From Pelagibacteraceae bacterium AG-325-E08 (GTDB lineage: Bacteria; Pseudomonadota; Alphaproteobacteria; Pelagibacterales; Pelagibacteraceae), in the NCBI GenBank assembly GCA_003282985.1, contig QBYE01000006.1, positions 1 to 57,404 of the forward strand: a stretch of 57,404 nucleotides of DNA. Direction: 5' to 3'. This document shows, piece after piece, positions 36,748-45,207 of the stretch (within the stretch, counting starts at the first letter, position 1; every line of letters begins with the position of its first letter). The notes below the pieces were generated by a model. The model had not been told where the DNA came from, did not search any database, and was given only the letters and a program-made list of their open reading frames with translations. The translations under genes were made by a program, and so were the position numbers.

Positions 36748-38550
36748 ATGATAGATTTTTTGAAAAAAAATATATTCATTATTGCTCTATCTAGTATCAC
36801 ACTATTTATTGGATTTTTAACATTTTTAACATTTATAGATCGAAGTTTTATCGAATTAAATCAAAATAATTTACAATATTTATTAATTTTAAATATTTTT
36901 TTACTATTTTTATTATTTCTATTTATTTTTGCTGAAATACAAAAATCAATTAAAAACAATATTGATAAAGATGGTCTTAAATCAAACAAAAAATATATTA
37001 CTTATTTTTCACTATTTACTCTTATACCATCAATTTTGATATCAATATTTTCTTTGTTCTTTTTTTCATTTGCACTTGAGAAGTATTTTGACAAGAAAGT
37101 CACAACCGTTGTAAATAATTCATATGAATTAGCAAAAAATTACGTTGATGAAATGAGAAATAAGATTGAGGCTGAAATAATCTTAATAGCATTTGATACA
37201 AATAAAAGTGCCAAATTTTTAAATGAAAATTCAAAAGAATATTTGAGATTTCTAAGAACTCAAAAAATTATCAGAGATGTTGATGAAATACACATAATTG
37301 ATAAAAATAAAAAGTTATTATACTCAACAGAGAAAAAAAATAGATATATCCCACCAGTGGATAGGGCATTAAATTTAGTGTTAGATGATGATAGGCCTTT
37401 GAAGATTATAAATACTCAAGCAAATATGTCAGCTGCTATTATGAAATTAGAGTCTTCAGAGGGAAGATTTTTATATGTGGTAAAATTTTTAGATGAAAAT
37501 ATTTCCAATTATTTAACTGAATCTCAAGAAGCCATTAATTTTTATTATACTGTTGAAGAAAAAAGTACAGGTATAAAGATATCATTTATAATTATATATA
37601 TAATAATTGTCTCCTTATTACTGTTTATATCAATTTCTATTGCAATCAGGTTCTCTTCAAGGTTTTTTAGATCCATAAATAATTTGATTTTAGCATCAAC
37701 AGAAATTGGTCAAGGAAATTTAAATTCAAAAGTTCCTGAAATTAAAACTGACAAAGATATGGAAATTTTAAATAAAAATTTTAATTCAATGATTAGTAGA
37801 CTTAAAAATCAACAACAAAAATTAATTATTAATGAAAGATATGAAGCCTGGGGAAGTTTAGCCAGAAAACTTGCTCATGAAATTAAAAACCCTCTTACTC
37901 CAATTCAGTTGACGATAGATAGAATCAAAGAAAAATACATAAATCAAATTACAAAACCAGATCAAGACTCTTTTAAAGATAATTTAAAAATTATAAATAC
38001 TCAGATAAAGCAAATTGAAAATTTAGTTAATGAATTTTCTGACTTTGCTAGGATGCCTAAACCGACTTTAAAAAATAATGATTTGATTAAGATTTTAAAT
38101 GATAACATAAATTTACTAAAGGAAGTTAACAAATCAATAGAAATTAAATTAATCAAAGATAGTGAAAATGTTATATTTAATTGTGATAAAGAACAAATTG
38201 CTCGAGTTTTTTTTAATTTAATTAAGAATTCAATTGAAAGTATTGAGCAAAAATCAAAAAAACATGCTGATTTTAAAAAGAAAATATCAATTGAAATTTT
38301 AGATTTAAATGACCATATTAAAATAGTATTTATGGATAATGGAGTAGGCTTTAATGAAAAAAATAATATAAAAGAAATATTAAACCCATATTATACTACT
38401 AAAAAAAATGGTACGGGATTAGGTTTATCAATAGTAAACAAGATAATTAATGATCATAAAGGTGAACTTGAATTTAACTCGATCTCTGATGGTGCAAAAA
38501 TAGAAATTAATTTTAAATTAGATGGCAACAGAAATTCTAATAGTAGATGA
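36748..38550 (+). CDS. ntrY: NtrY-family sensor histidine kinase (apparently without PAS)
   Basis: Membrane sensor kinase for the response regulator encoded next. It has 600 residues: three N-terminal membrane helices (about 8-28, 42-62 and 88-110), a periplasmic domain to about 275, another helix (about 278-300), HAMP, then the dimerisation domain with phospho-acceptor His377 in LAHEIKNPLTP. The HATPase domain shows NLIKNSIES, DNGVGF and GTGLGLSI. Canonical NtrY is about 750 residues with a PAS domain between HAMP and the kinase. Here only about 30 residues separate them, so PAS appears lost. It overlaps ntrX by 29 bp. Confidence 0.92.
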   Translation: MIDFLKKNIFIIALSSITLFIGFLTFLTFIDRSFIELNQNNLQYLLILNIFLLFLLFLFIFAEIQKSIKNNIDKDGLKSNKKYITYFSLFTLIPSILISIFSLFFFSFALEKYFDKKVTTVVNNSYELAKNYVDEMRNKIEAEIILIAFDTNKSAKFLNENSKEYLRFLRTQKIIRDVDEIHIIDKNKKLLYSTEKKNRYIPPVDRALNLVLDDDRPLKIINTQANMSAAIMKLESSEGRFLYVVKFLDENISNYLTESQEAINFYYTVEEKSTGIKISFIIIYIIIVSLLLFISISIAIRFSSRFFRSINNLILASTEIGQGNLNSKVPEIKTDKDMEILNKNFNSMISRLKNQQQKLIINERYEAWGSLARKLAHEIKNPLTPIQLTIDRIKEKYINQITKPDQDSFKDNLKIINTQIKQIENLVNEFSDFARMPKPTLKNNDLIKILNDNINLLKEVNKSIEIKLIKDSENVIFNCDKEQIARVFFNLIKNSIESIEQKSKKHADFKKKISIEILDLNDHIKIVFMDNGVGFNEKNNIKEILNPYYTTKKNGTGLGLSIVNKIINDHKGELEFNSISDGAKIEINFKLDGNRNSNSR

Positions 38551-39877
38551 TAATGCGGATATTAGAAATATCCTCAATGAATTGATTTTAGACGCTGGAT
38601 ACAAAACAAGGGTAGCAGCTAATTACAATCAAGCATTAAGTGAAATAGATAAAAAAATGCCAGATGTAGCAATCCTAGATGTTAAATTAGATAAAGGTGA
38701 TAATGATGGTATTGAATTACTATCTCATATTAAATCAATAAACAAAGATGTTCCAGTAATTGTAATTACTGGTCATGCTAATATTGAGATGGCTGTTAAT
38801 TCACTAAAAAAAGGTGCATTTGAATTTGTTGAAAAGCCTTTTGATCGAAATAGATTATTAAATTTTATAAGTAGAGCTGTTGAAAATTTGAATTTAAAAA
38901 ATCAAAATAAAGAATTTGAAAACAAATTATTTTCATCTTACGATCTAATTGGTGAAAGTAAAAATATCCTAACAATAAGAGATCAAATTGATAAGATTTC
39001 TTTAACAGAAAGTAGAATATTAATAAATGGTCCTTCAGGTTCAGGAAAAGAACTAGTAGCAAGAAAAATTCATAAAAATTCTAAAAGAAATAATAAACCA
39101 TTTGTTATTTTAAATGGAGCTTTATTGGACTCAAACAAATATGAATTAGAATTATTTGGTGAAGAAAAAAATAATGGTGCAATTTCTTATGGTGCTTTGG
39201 AAAAAGCAAACAGAGGAACTTTACTAATAGATCAAGTTTCTGAAATACCTCTAGATATACAGTCTAAAATTTTGAGAGTTTTAACTGATCAAAAATTCAA
39301 AAGATTAAATGGAAATAATGATGTAAATGTTGATGTTCGATTAATTTGTTCCTCTAGTAAAGATCTAAAAGAAGAAATTAAAATAGGAAATTTTAGAGAG
39401 GATCTTTATCATAGGTTAAATGTATTTGAGATAAACATTAAATCTTTGAATGAGAGAATCTCAGATATCCCTTTACTAATAAAATATTTTTCAAAAAAAA
39501 TTTCACAAAGTTATAATATAAAAGAATTAGAAATTGATGAGAATGACAGTTATATATTAAATCATAATTGGCATGGAAATGTTAGAGAATTAAGAAACTT
39601 AATTGAAAGAATTGCAATTTTACAGCCAGATACAAAAGACAAAATTTCTAATATAGTGAAAGAATCGTTAAGAAATAATAATTTTGATGAAAAAATCACA
39701 GAAAATAGCCTTTCTGTACCATTAAAAGAGGCTAGAGAAAATTTTGAAAAGGAGTATTTAACTATTCAATTAAAAAAATTTAATGGAAATATATCAAAAA
39801 CAGCAAATTTTGTTGGTATGGAGAGAAGCGCTCTTCATAGAAAGCTCAAAGGCTTAGGAATTAAAGAATTTAATTAA
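38522..39877 (+). CDS. ntrX: NtrX-family response regulator with degenerate AAA+ domain
   Basis: DNA-binding regulator paired with NtrY. It has 451 residues: receiver domain (1-120; acidic pocket Asp9/Asp10, phospho-acceptor Asp53, Lys105), AAA+ domain (about 140-375) and a C-terminal Fis-type helix-turn-helix (NISKTANFVGMERSALHRKL). Walker A GPSGSGKE is at 170-177. The loop that carries GAFTGA in sigma-54 activators reads EEKNNGAISYGA, and Walker B is LLIDQ, with Gln238 instead of Glu. It is therefore unlikely to be a sigma-54 activator or an efficient ATPase. The start overlaps ntrY by 29 bp. Confidence 0.93.
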   Translation: MATEILIVDDNADIRNILNELILDAGYKTRVAANYNQALSEIDKKMPDVAILDVKLDKGDNDGIELLSHIKSINKDVPVIVITGHANIEMAVNSLKKGAFEFVEKPFDRNRLLNFISRAVENLNLKNQNKEFENKLFSSYDLIGESKNILTIRDQIDKISLTESRILINGPSGSGKELVARKIHKNSKRNNKPFVILNGALLDSNKYELELFGEEKNNGAISYGALEKANRGTLLIDQVSEIPLDIQSKILRVLTDQKFKRLNGNNDVNVDVRLICSSSKDLKEEIKIGNFREDLYHRLNVFEINIKSLNERISDIPLLIKYFSKKISQSYNIKELEIDENDSYILNHNWHGNVRELRNLIERIAILQPDTKDKISNIVKESLRNNNFDEKITENSLSVPLKEARENFEKEYLTIQLKKFNGNISKTANFVGMERSALHRKLKGLGIKEFN

Positions 39878-39878
39878 A

Positions 39879-41270
39879 ATGAATATAATTATCTGTGGCG
39901 CTGGTAGAGTAGGATTTACTATTGCTAAATTATTAAGCGAACAAGGACACTCTATAACAGTGATTGATCAATCGAGTGAAGACATTCAAAAGATTAATGA
40001 TAGTCTAGACGTAAAAGCTATAGTTGGCAAGGCAACCTATCCATCTATTCTTGAAAAAGCTAACGCATCAGAAACAGATATGATTATTGCTGTTACTCGA
40101 AATGATGAAATAAATATGTTAATTTGTCAGATAGCATTTTCTATTTTCAATATCCAAAAAAAAATTGCTAGAATTCGCTCACAAGACTATTTAAATCCAA
40201 AATTCAGCAGCGTTTACAATAAAGAGAATTTACCTATTGATGTAATTATCTCTCCTGAACTTGAAATATCAAAATCAATTCAAAGAAAATTAGAAGCGCC
40301 AGGTGCTCTTGATAGTGTTCCATTTGCAGATAATAAAATAAAATTATTAGAAATTTTAATTAAAAATGAATGTAAATCTATTAATGTTAAATTTAATGAT
40401 CTAACAAAAAGATACCCTAAACTTGAAGCAAATGTAATAGGAATAAATAGAGAGGATAAATTTTTTATTCCAAAAAAAACTGACTCTGTTAAAAAAAATG
40501 ACAAGGTTTATTTAATAATTAATTCTTCACAAATGCCAGAAACACTTGAAGCTTTTGGCCATTTAGAGAAAATTTCAAAAAAAATCTTAATAATTGGTGG
40601 TGGAAATATCGGGTTCAATTTAGCAAAGAATATTGAAGAAACTTTAGAGACCACAAGGGTCAAGATTGTAGAAAAAGATAAAGAAAGAGCTGAATATCTT
40701 GCAAGTGAATTAAATGACTCAATTATAATCAATGGTGATGGATTAGATGAAGAAGTATTAGTTGAAGCAAATTTAGATGAAGCAGAAACAGTTCTAGCAC
40801 TAACTAATGATGATGAAGATAATTTAATGGTAAGTGTTCTTGTTGAAAAATTTGCTAAAGATAAAAAAAAAACTGATGATAAAAGAACGATGGCTTTAAT
40901 CAATAAACCAAATTATTCTTTACTTCAATCATCTCTAAAAATTGATGATTTGATTGATCCTAGGATGACAACTGTTTCAAGTATTTTAAAACATATTCAT
41001 AAAGGAACAATTGAAAACGCTTATACTATTTCAAATGGTGAATATGAGGTTATAGAAGCTGAAATTATTGAAACTTCTGAACTGATAAATAAAGAAATAA
41101 AAAATTCAAATCTTCCTGATGAATTAAGAATAGGTGCAATACTTAGAGATAAAAAGGTAATCATACCACGATCAGACTTTATCTTTAAAAAAGATGACCG
41201 AGTCGTTTTTATAGTTAAGAAAGAGTCAATTTCATTTGTTGAAAATATTTTCAGATTAAGCTCTGTTTAA
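39879..41270 (+). CDS. trkA: Trk potassium uptake regulatory protein TrkA
   Basis: Cytoplasmic NAD(H)-binding gating subunit of the Trk K+ channel. It has 463 residues with two tandem RCK units. Each has a Rossmann motif: GAGRVGFTIAKLL near residue 5 and GGGNIGFNLAKNI near residue 240. Each is followed by a TrkA-C subdomain (GVIGINRED-like and GAILRDKKVIIPR). It starts one base after ntrX, a placement conserved in alphaproteobacteria, and is four bases from its channel partner trkH. Confidence 0.94.
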   Translation: MNIIICGAGRVGFTIAKLLSEQGHSITVIDQSSEDIQKINDSLDVKAIVGKATYPSILEKANASETDMIIAVTRNDEINMLICQIAFSIFNIQKKIARIRSQDYLNPKFSSVYNKENLPIDVIISPELEISKSIQRKLEAPGALDSVPFADNKIKLLEILIKNECKSINVKFNDLTKRYPKLEANVIGINREDKFFIPKKTDSVKKNDKVYLIINSSQMPETLEAFGHLEKISKKILIIGGGNIGFNLAKNIEETLETTRVKIVEKDKERAEYLASELNDSIIINGDGLDEEVLVEANLDEAETVLALTNDDEDNLMVSVLVEKFAKDKKKTDDKRTMALINKPNYSLLQSSLKIDDLIDPRMTTVSSILKHIHKGTIENAYTISNGEYEVIEAEIIETSELINKEIKNSNLPDELRIGAILRDKKVIIPRSDFIFKKDDRVVFIVKKESISFVENIFRLSSV

Positions 41271-41274
41271 ACAA

Positions 41275-42681
41275 ATGTTTAGTTTACAAATAAAATATTT
41301 AAGTTTTTTTTTTGGTTTAATTTCAGTTTTATCATTTTTTAATATTATTTATTCATATTATCTAAATCTATATCTTAATTTAGATACTTATTATTTAAGT
41401 CTAATAATCTCATTTATAATATCGGTGTTGTTTTATAAAATAAAAACTTCCGAAATTAAACCATCGATTTTTGAAAAAATATTAACAGTTTTTTTTGGAT
41501 ATCTTTTAATTCCCTTAGTCTTGAGTATCCCTTTTTATTTTAGTATTTATAATCTAACTTTTTTGAATTCTTATTTTGAAGCAATTTCTGGTTTTACTTC
41601 AACTGGTTTTACGATTTTTGAAAATATAAAACATATAGATCAAAGCCTAATTTTGTGGAGGTCTACTACTCAATGGATAGGTGGTCTATATTTTCTTTTT
41701 TCAATCATTTTTTTAATTGATATTTATGATGAAAGTTTTAAAAAAACACTAACTAATTTTTTTTCATTTAATAGCTCAGAAGTATTAAAACAAGCTTTCA
41801 AAATTTTTTTATTATATTCTGGTATAACACTAATAATTTTCATAATTCTTAATATTTTTTCAATAAGATCTTTTGATTCATTAAATTTAGCTTTTTCATT
41901 AATTTCTTCTGGAGGTTTTTTACCAGTAAATGATCTGTCTAATATTATTAAAGATAAAACTCAGATAATTATTTTATCTATTTTAATGTTAACATCTTTT
42001 TTTAGTATTTTTTTTAGTTTTAATATTATTTTTTTAAAAAATAAAAATATTAATTTTTTCTATGAAGATTTACATTTAATTATTTATTTCATTGTCGTAG
42101 TTACAATTTTTTTTCTATTTTTTAGTTTTAATAACGAATTTTCTTCCAATCTATTATCTATTTCAAGTAGCATGTCAAATATTGGTTTTTCTTTAGAGAC
42201 AAATCAATCTAATTTAAATTTAGTCTATTTAGTATTAGTAATAATTGGTGGATCTTTTTTTTCTACAAGTTCAGGATTAAGATTCATAAAGATTTATTCA
42301 TTGTTTAAATTTTCTATTAATCAAATTTTATCATTTAGCAGGCCTAAAAATATATTCATGAATAAATTAATTTTCACTAAAATTAATTTTGATTTTGACG
42401 AAATAAATAAATATTTTTTAACCGTATTAATTTTTATTCTATCTTTCTTCATACTAACTACACTTTTGAGTATTAGTGGCATAAATTTTGAGAATTCATT
42501 TAAATTATCTATTTTAACTTTAATGAATACTGTGAATTCTTCATCTTACGGATTAGTGGATTTTAATTTTAATAATCTTAATTTTTTTATAAAATATAGT
42601 CTTATTTTCTTTATGATTATAGGTAGAATTGAACTGTTAACAATTCTACTTATCATTAAAAAATTCCTTTTAAAAAATTAA
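41275..42681 (+). CDS. trkH: Trk potassium uptake channel TrkH
   Basis: Inner-membrane K+ translocating subunit. It has 468 residues with about 10-12 membrane segments and four pore-loop repeats. Selectivity-filter-like sequences are STTGFT-type SGFTSTGFT, SSGGFLPV, MSNIGFS and VNSSSYGLV. The protein is extremely rich in Phe, Ile, Leu and Ser, reflecting AT bias in a membrane protein. Immediate linkage to trkA supports a TrkAH pair, perhaps co-transcribed with ntrYX. Confidence 0.92.
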   Translation: MFSLQIKYLSFFFGLISVLSFFNIIYSYYLNLYLNLDTYYLSLIISFIISVLFYKIKTSEIKPSIFEKILTVFFGYLLIPLVLSIPFYFSIYNLTFLNSYFEAISGFTSTGFTIFENIKHIDQSLILWRSTTQWIGGLYFLFSIIFLIDIYDESFKKTLTNFFSFNSSEVLKQAFKIFLLYSGITLIIFIILNIFSIRSFDSLNLAFSLISSGGFLPVNDLSNIIKDKTQIIILSILMLTSFFSIFFSFNIIFLKNKNINFFYEDLHLIIYFIVVVTIFFLFFSFNNEFSSNLLSISSSMSNIGFSLETNQSNLNLVYLVLVIIGGSFFSTSSGLRFIKIYSLFKFSINQILSFSRPKNIFMNKLIFTKINFDFDEINKYFLTVLIFILSFFILTTLLSISGINFENSFKLSILTLMNTVNSSSYGLVDFNFNNLNFFIKYSLIFFMIIGRIELLTILLIIKKFLLKN

Positions 42682-42708
42682 TTAATTAATATATATGTAT
42701 CTTGCAAT

Positions 42709-42785
42709 GCGCCCTTAGCTCAGCTGGATAGAGCATCGGTTTTCTAAACCGAGGGTCGGAGGTTCGAATCCTCCAGGGCGCGCCA
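42709..42785 (+). tRNA. tRNA-Arg (anticodon TCT)
   Basis: A complete cloverleaf of 77 nt with encoded CCA: acceptor GCGCCCT/AGGGCGC, D stem GCTC/GAGC, anticodon stem TCGGT/ACCGA with loop TTTCTAA (anticodon TCT), T stem GGAGG/CCTCC with TTCGAAT. It reads AGA and AGG codons, the dominant Arg codons in this AT-rich sequence. It stands between trkH and aapJ. Confidence 0.97.
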
Positions 42786-42847
42786 TTATCGGACCAAAAT
42801 GGGTTTCTAATGCGTTAATATCATCACTGTTTTGAATTAATTTTTCC

Positions 42848-42876
42848 TTGAAGAGTTATTTCTTACATGCTTAAAT
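42848..42876 (+). promoter_or_regulatory. Candidate promoter of aapJ
   Basis: TTGAAG (42848-42853), 17-bp spacer, TTAAAT (42871-42876) preceded by TGC, giving a TG-extended -10. The predicted start near 42883 lies exactly where the first inverted repeat begins. The 154-bp gap upstream of aapJ otherwise holds no gene. Confidence 0.45.
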
Positions 42877-42883
42877 TATGAAT

Positions 42884-42903
42884 ATTCAAAAGTTATTTTG
42901 AAT
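42884..42903. repeat. Inverted repeat 1 in aapJ upstream region
   Basis: ATTCAAAA, four bases (GTTA), TTTTGAAT: a perfect 8-bp inverted repeat. It either forms a hairpin at the very 5' end of the aapJ mRNA or is a site for a dimeric regulator. It directly abuts (shares one base with) the second palindrome. Confidence 0.7.
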
Positions 42904-42920
42904 TATTTGTTAACAAATAA
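42903..42920. repeat. Perfect 18-bp palindrome in aapJ upstream region
   Basis: TTATTTGTTAACAAATAA is identical to its reverse complement. With no loop it suits a dimeric DNA-binding protein better than a hairpin. It ends 19 bp before the aapJ start and 11 bp before the AGGAAG ribosome binding site. Which regulator might bind is unknown; NtrX, encoded 3 kb upstream, is one candidate (inference). Confidence 0.7.
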
Positions 42921-42939
42921 ATAAACAATAGGAAGAAAT

Positions 42940-43980
42940 ATGTTTAAATACTTAAAACAATTAACTTCTTTAGTTGCTATGGTAGCTGTGTTGTTCACTT
43001 TTACAACAGAGTCTATGGCTGCTAAAAAATCTAAAACACTTAAAAACACTCAAAAAAAGGGTTTTGTAAGATGTGGAGTATCTCAAGGTCTTCCAGGATT
43101 TTCTAATGCTGATGCAGCAGGAAATTGGACTGGTGTTGATGTTGATGTATGTAGAGCGGTAGCTGCTGCAGTTCTAGGTGATGCAAACAAAGTTAAGTTT
43201 ACACCACTAAGTGCTAAAGAAAGATTTACAGCTCTAACTTCTGGAGAGATTGATATCTTATCAAGAAACACAACTTGGACTCTTTCAAGAGATGCTGATA
43301 TCGGACTTACTTTTGTTGGCGTGAACTTTTACGACGGTCAAGGTTTCATGGTAAGAAAAAGCTCAGGTATTACTTCAACTAGTCAATTCAAAAATGGTAT
43401 CTCAGCTTGTACAAACATTGGTACAACAACTGAGTTAAACATGAGAGACTTCTTTAATTCTAGAGGAATTTCTTATGAGCCAGTTGCTTTTGAAAAAGCT
43501 GATGAAGTTGTAGCTGCTTATGATGCTGGTAGATGTGATACTTACACTACTGATAAATCTGGTTTAGCTGCTCAAAGAACTAAAATGAAAAACCCTGATG
43601 AACACATTGTTCTACCAGAAACTATTTCTAAAGAACCTTTAGGACCAGTTGTAAGGCAAGGTGATTCAGTATGGGAAGATATCGTTAGATGGTCTTTGAA
43701 CACTATGATCGAAGCTGAAGAATACGGTATTACTTCAGCAAATGCAGACTCAATGAAAACTTCAGATAACCCGCAAATCAAAAGACTTGTTGGTGCAGAA
43801 GGTGAAATGGGTGCAGCATTCGGTTTAGATAACGAGTGGAACTTAAGAATTATCAAACAAGTTGGAAACTATGGTGAAAGTTATAAAAGAAATATAGCTG
43901 ACACTGGTATTTTACCAGACAGAGGTCCAAATGAATTATGGACTAAAGGTGGTATTTTATACGTTCCACCATCAAGATAA
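42940..43980 (+). CDS. aapJ: General L-amino-acid ABC transporter, periplasmic binding protein
   Basis: Captures amino acids in the periplasm for the AapQMP permease; the same family is called YhdW. It has 346 residues with a signal peptide (cleavage likely after Ala27, ESMA-AKK). Family motifs are VRCGVSQGLPGFS, VDVDVCRAVAAAVLGD and LSRNTTWTLSRD, plus a late RGPNELWTKGGILYVPPSR. A strong AGGAAG ribosome binding site lies 6 bp before ATG, and codons are more regular and less AT-extreme than in neighbours, which suggests high expression. A terminator hairpin separates it from aapQ. Confidence 0.95.
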   Translation: MFKYLKQLTSLVAMVAVLFTFTTESMAAKKSKTLKNTQKKGFVRCGVSQGLPGFSNADAAGNWTGVDVDVCRAVAAAVLGDANKVKFTPLSAKERFTALTSGEIDILSRNTTWTLSRDADIGLTFVGVNFYDGQGFMVRKSSGITSTSQFKNGISACTNIGTTTELNMRDFFNSRGISYEPVAFEKADEVVAAYDAGRCDTYTTDKSGLAAQRTKMKNPDEHIVLPETISKEPLGPVVRQGDSVWEDIVRWSLNTMIEAEEYGITSANADSMKTSDNPQIKRLVGAEGEMGAAFGLDNEWNLRIIKQVGNYGESYKRNIADTGILPDRGPNELWTKGGILYVPPSR

Positions 43981-44000
43981 TTTAAGTCATAAATTACTTA

Positions 44001-44033
44001 AAAAGGGCTAGAATTTTCTAGCCCTTTTTTTTT
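44001..44033 (+). terminator. Rho-independent terminator between aapJ and aapQ
   Basis: AAAAGGGCTAG (44001-44011), six-base loop, CTAGCCCTTTT, then a T run to 44033. The GC core is a 7-bp perfect stem extended by A-T pairs. Standing inside the operon, it probably reduces permease transcripts relative to the binding protein. Confidence 0.9.
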
Positions 44034-44055
44034 AAACTCATATATTATTTAAACT

Positions 44056-45207
44056 GTGAATTTTAAACTTAAAGATATAGGTCCACAATTAATGACAGTT
44101 ATAGCTGTTGTTCTAGTCTTTGGTTTTTTTACTTACAACGCCCAAGTCAATATGGAAAATAGAGGTATTGATTTCGGTTATGGATTTTTATCACAAGAGT
44201 CTTCATTTGATGTTCAATTTTCTTTAATTGAGTACGATGGTTCACATTCATATTTTAGAGCTTATTTAGTTGGCTTATTAAATACTATACTTGTTTCTGT
44301 TATTGGAATTATTCTTGCTACAATACTTGGAGTATTAGTTGGTATAGCAAGATTATCCCCTAATTATTTAATAAATAAATTTGCTGCATTTTATGTGGAA
44401 TTTTTTAGAAATATACCGTTGCTCTTACAAATATTTTTTTGGTATTTTGCAGCTTTAAGAGCTTTGCCACTCCCTCAAGATGCTGAAGCAATGTTTGGAA
44501 TTTCATTTTTGACAATAAAAGGTCTTTTTGTTCCTGCCTTTATATGGGAAAATTTTAACATTTTCTTTTATTCAATAGTTGCAGCAATTGTTGCAATAAT
44601 CGTTATTCGTACTCATGCTAAAAAAGTACAAGAAACCCAAGGTAAACAAATACCAGTTTTATTAATATCAATTGGTTTAATTTTTATCTTACCTCTTTTA
44701 AGTTTTTTAATTGGTGGTGTAAGATTATCATTTGAAGTTCCTGTTTTAAAACAATTAGCAACAACATCATTTATTTATGAAGGTGGCGTAAGCTTACCAC
44801 CAGAATTAATTGCCCTAGCATTATCTTTATCTTTATATACCGCAACTTTTATAGCCGAATGTGTAAGAGCTGGAATTCAAGGTGTTGGTAAAGGCCAAAA
44901 AGAAGCTGCAGCTTCTATTGGTCTTACACAAAATCAAGTGCTTAAACTGGTAGTAATGCCCCAAGCTTTAAGAATAATAATTCCACCTACAACAAACCAG
45001 TACCTAAATCTTACAAAAAATTCTTCATTAGCTGCTGCAATAGCATACCCTGATTTAGTATTAGTTTTCGCTGGAACAGCTCTTATGCAAACTGGTAAGG
45101 CAATTGAAATAGTATCTATTACAATGTTTACTTACTTATCATTAAGTATTTCAATTTCATTATTCATGAATTGGTACAATAACAAAATAGCGATAACAGA
45201 AAAATAA
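44056..45207 (+). CDS. aapQ: General L-amino-acid ABC transporter permease AapQ
   Basis: Inner-membrane permease of the His/Glu/Gln/Arg-type family. It has 383 residues from GTG at 44056. It has about eight membrane segments. The typical insertion of the AapQ/YhdX family lies between the first helices (FVEFFRNIPLLLQIFFWYF) and the second half. The EAA-type loop is QGVGKGQKEAAASIGLTQNQ. It is located just after the aapJ terminator, so its transcription depends on read-through or an unseen promoter. It overlaps aapM by one base. Confidence 0.93.
   Translation: MNFKLKDIGPQLMTVIAVVLVFGFFTYNAQVNMENRGIDFGYGFLSQESSFDVQFSLIEYDGSHSYFRAYLVGLLNTILVSVIGIILATILGVLVGIARLSPNYLINKFAAFYVEFFRNIPLLLQIFFWYFAALRALPLPQDAEAMFGISFLTIKGLFVPAFIWENFNIFFYSIVAAIVAIIVIRTHAKKVQETQGKQIPVLLISIGLIFILPLLSFLIGGVRLSFEVPVLKQLATTSFIYEGGVSLPPELIALALSLSLYTATFIAECVRAGIQGVGKGQKEAAASIGLTQNQVLKLVVMPQALRIIIPPTTNQYLNLTKNSSLAAAIAYPDLVLVFAGTALMQTGKAIEIVSITMFTYLSLSISISLFMNWYNNKIAITEK

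Noticed and set aside
40508..40903. 131-codon open frame antisense to trkA
   Set aside because: Ser-rich low-complexity shadow of a conserved gene, without a ribosome binding site.
42786..42847. Terminator after tRNA-Arg
   Set aside because: Only a three-base stem around CCAAAATGG is visible; no T run follows.
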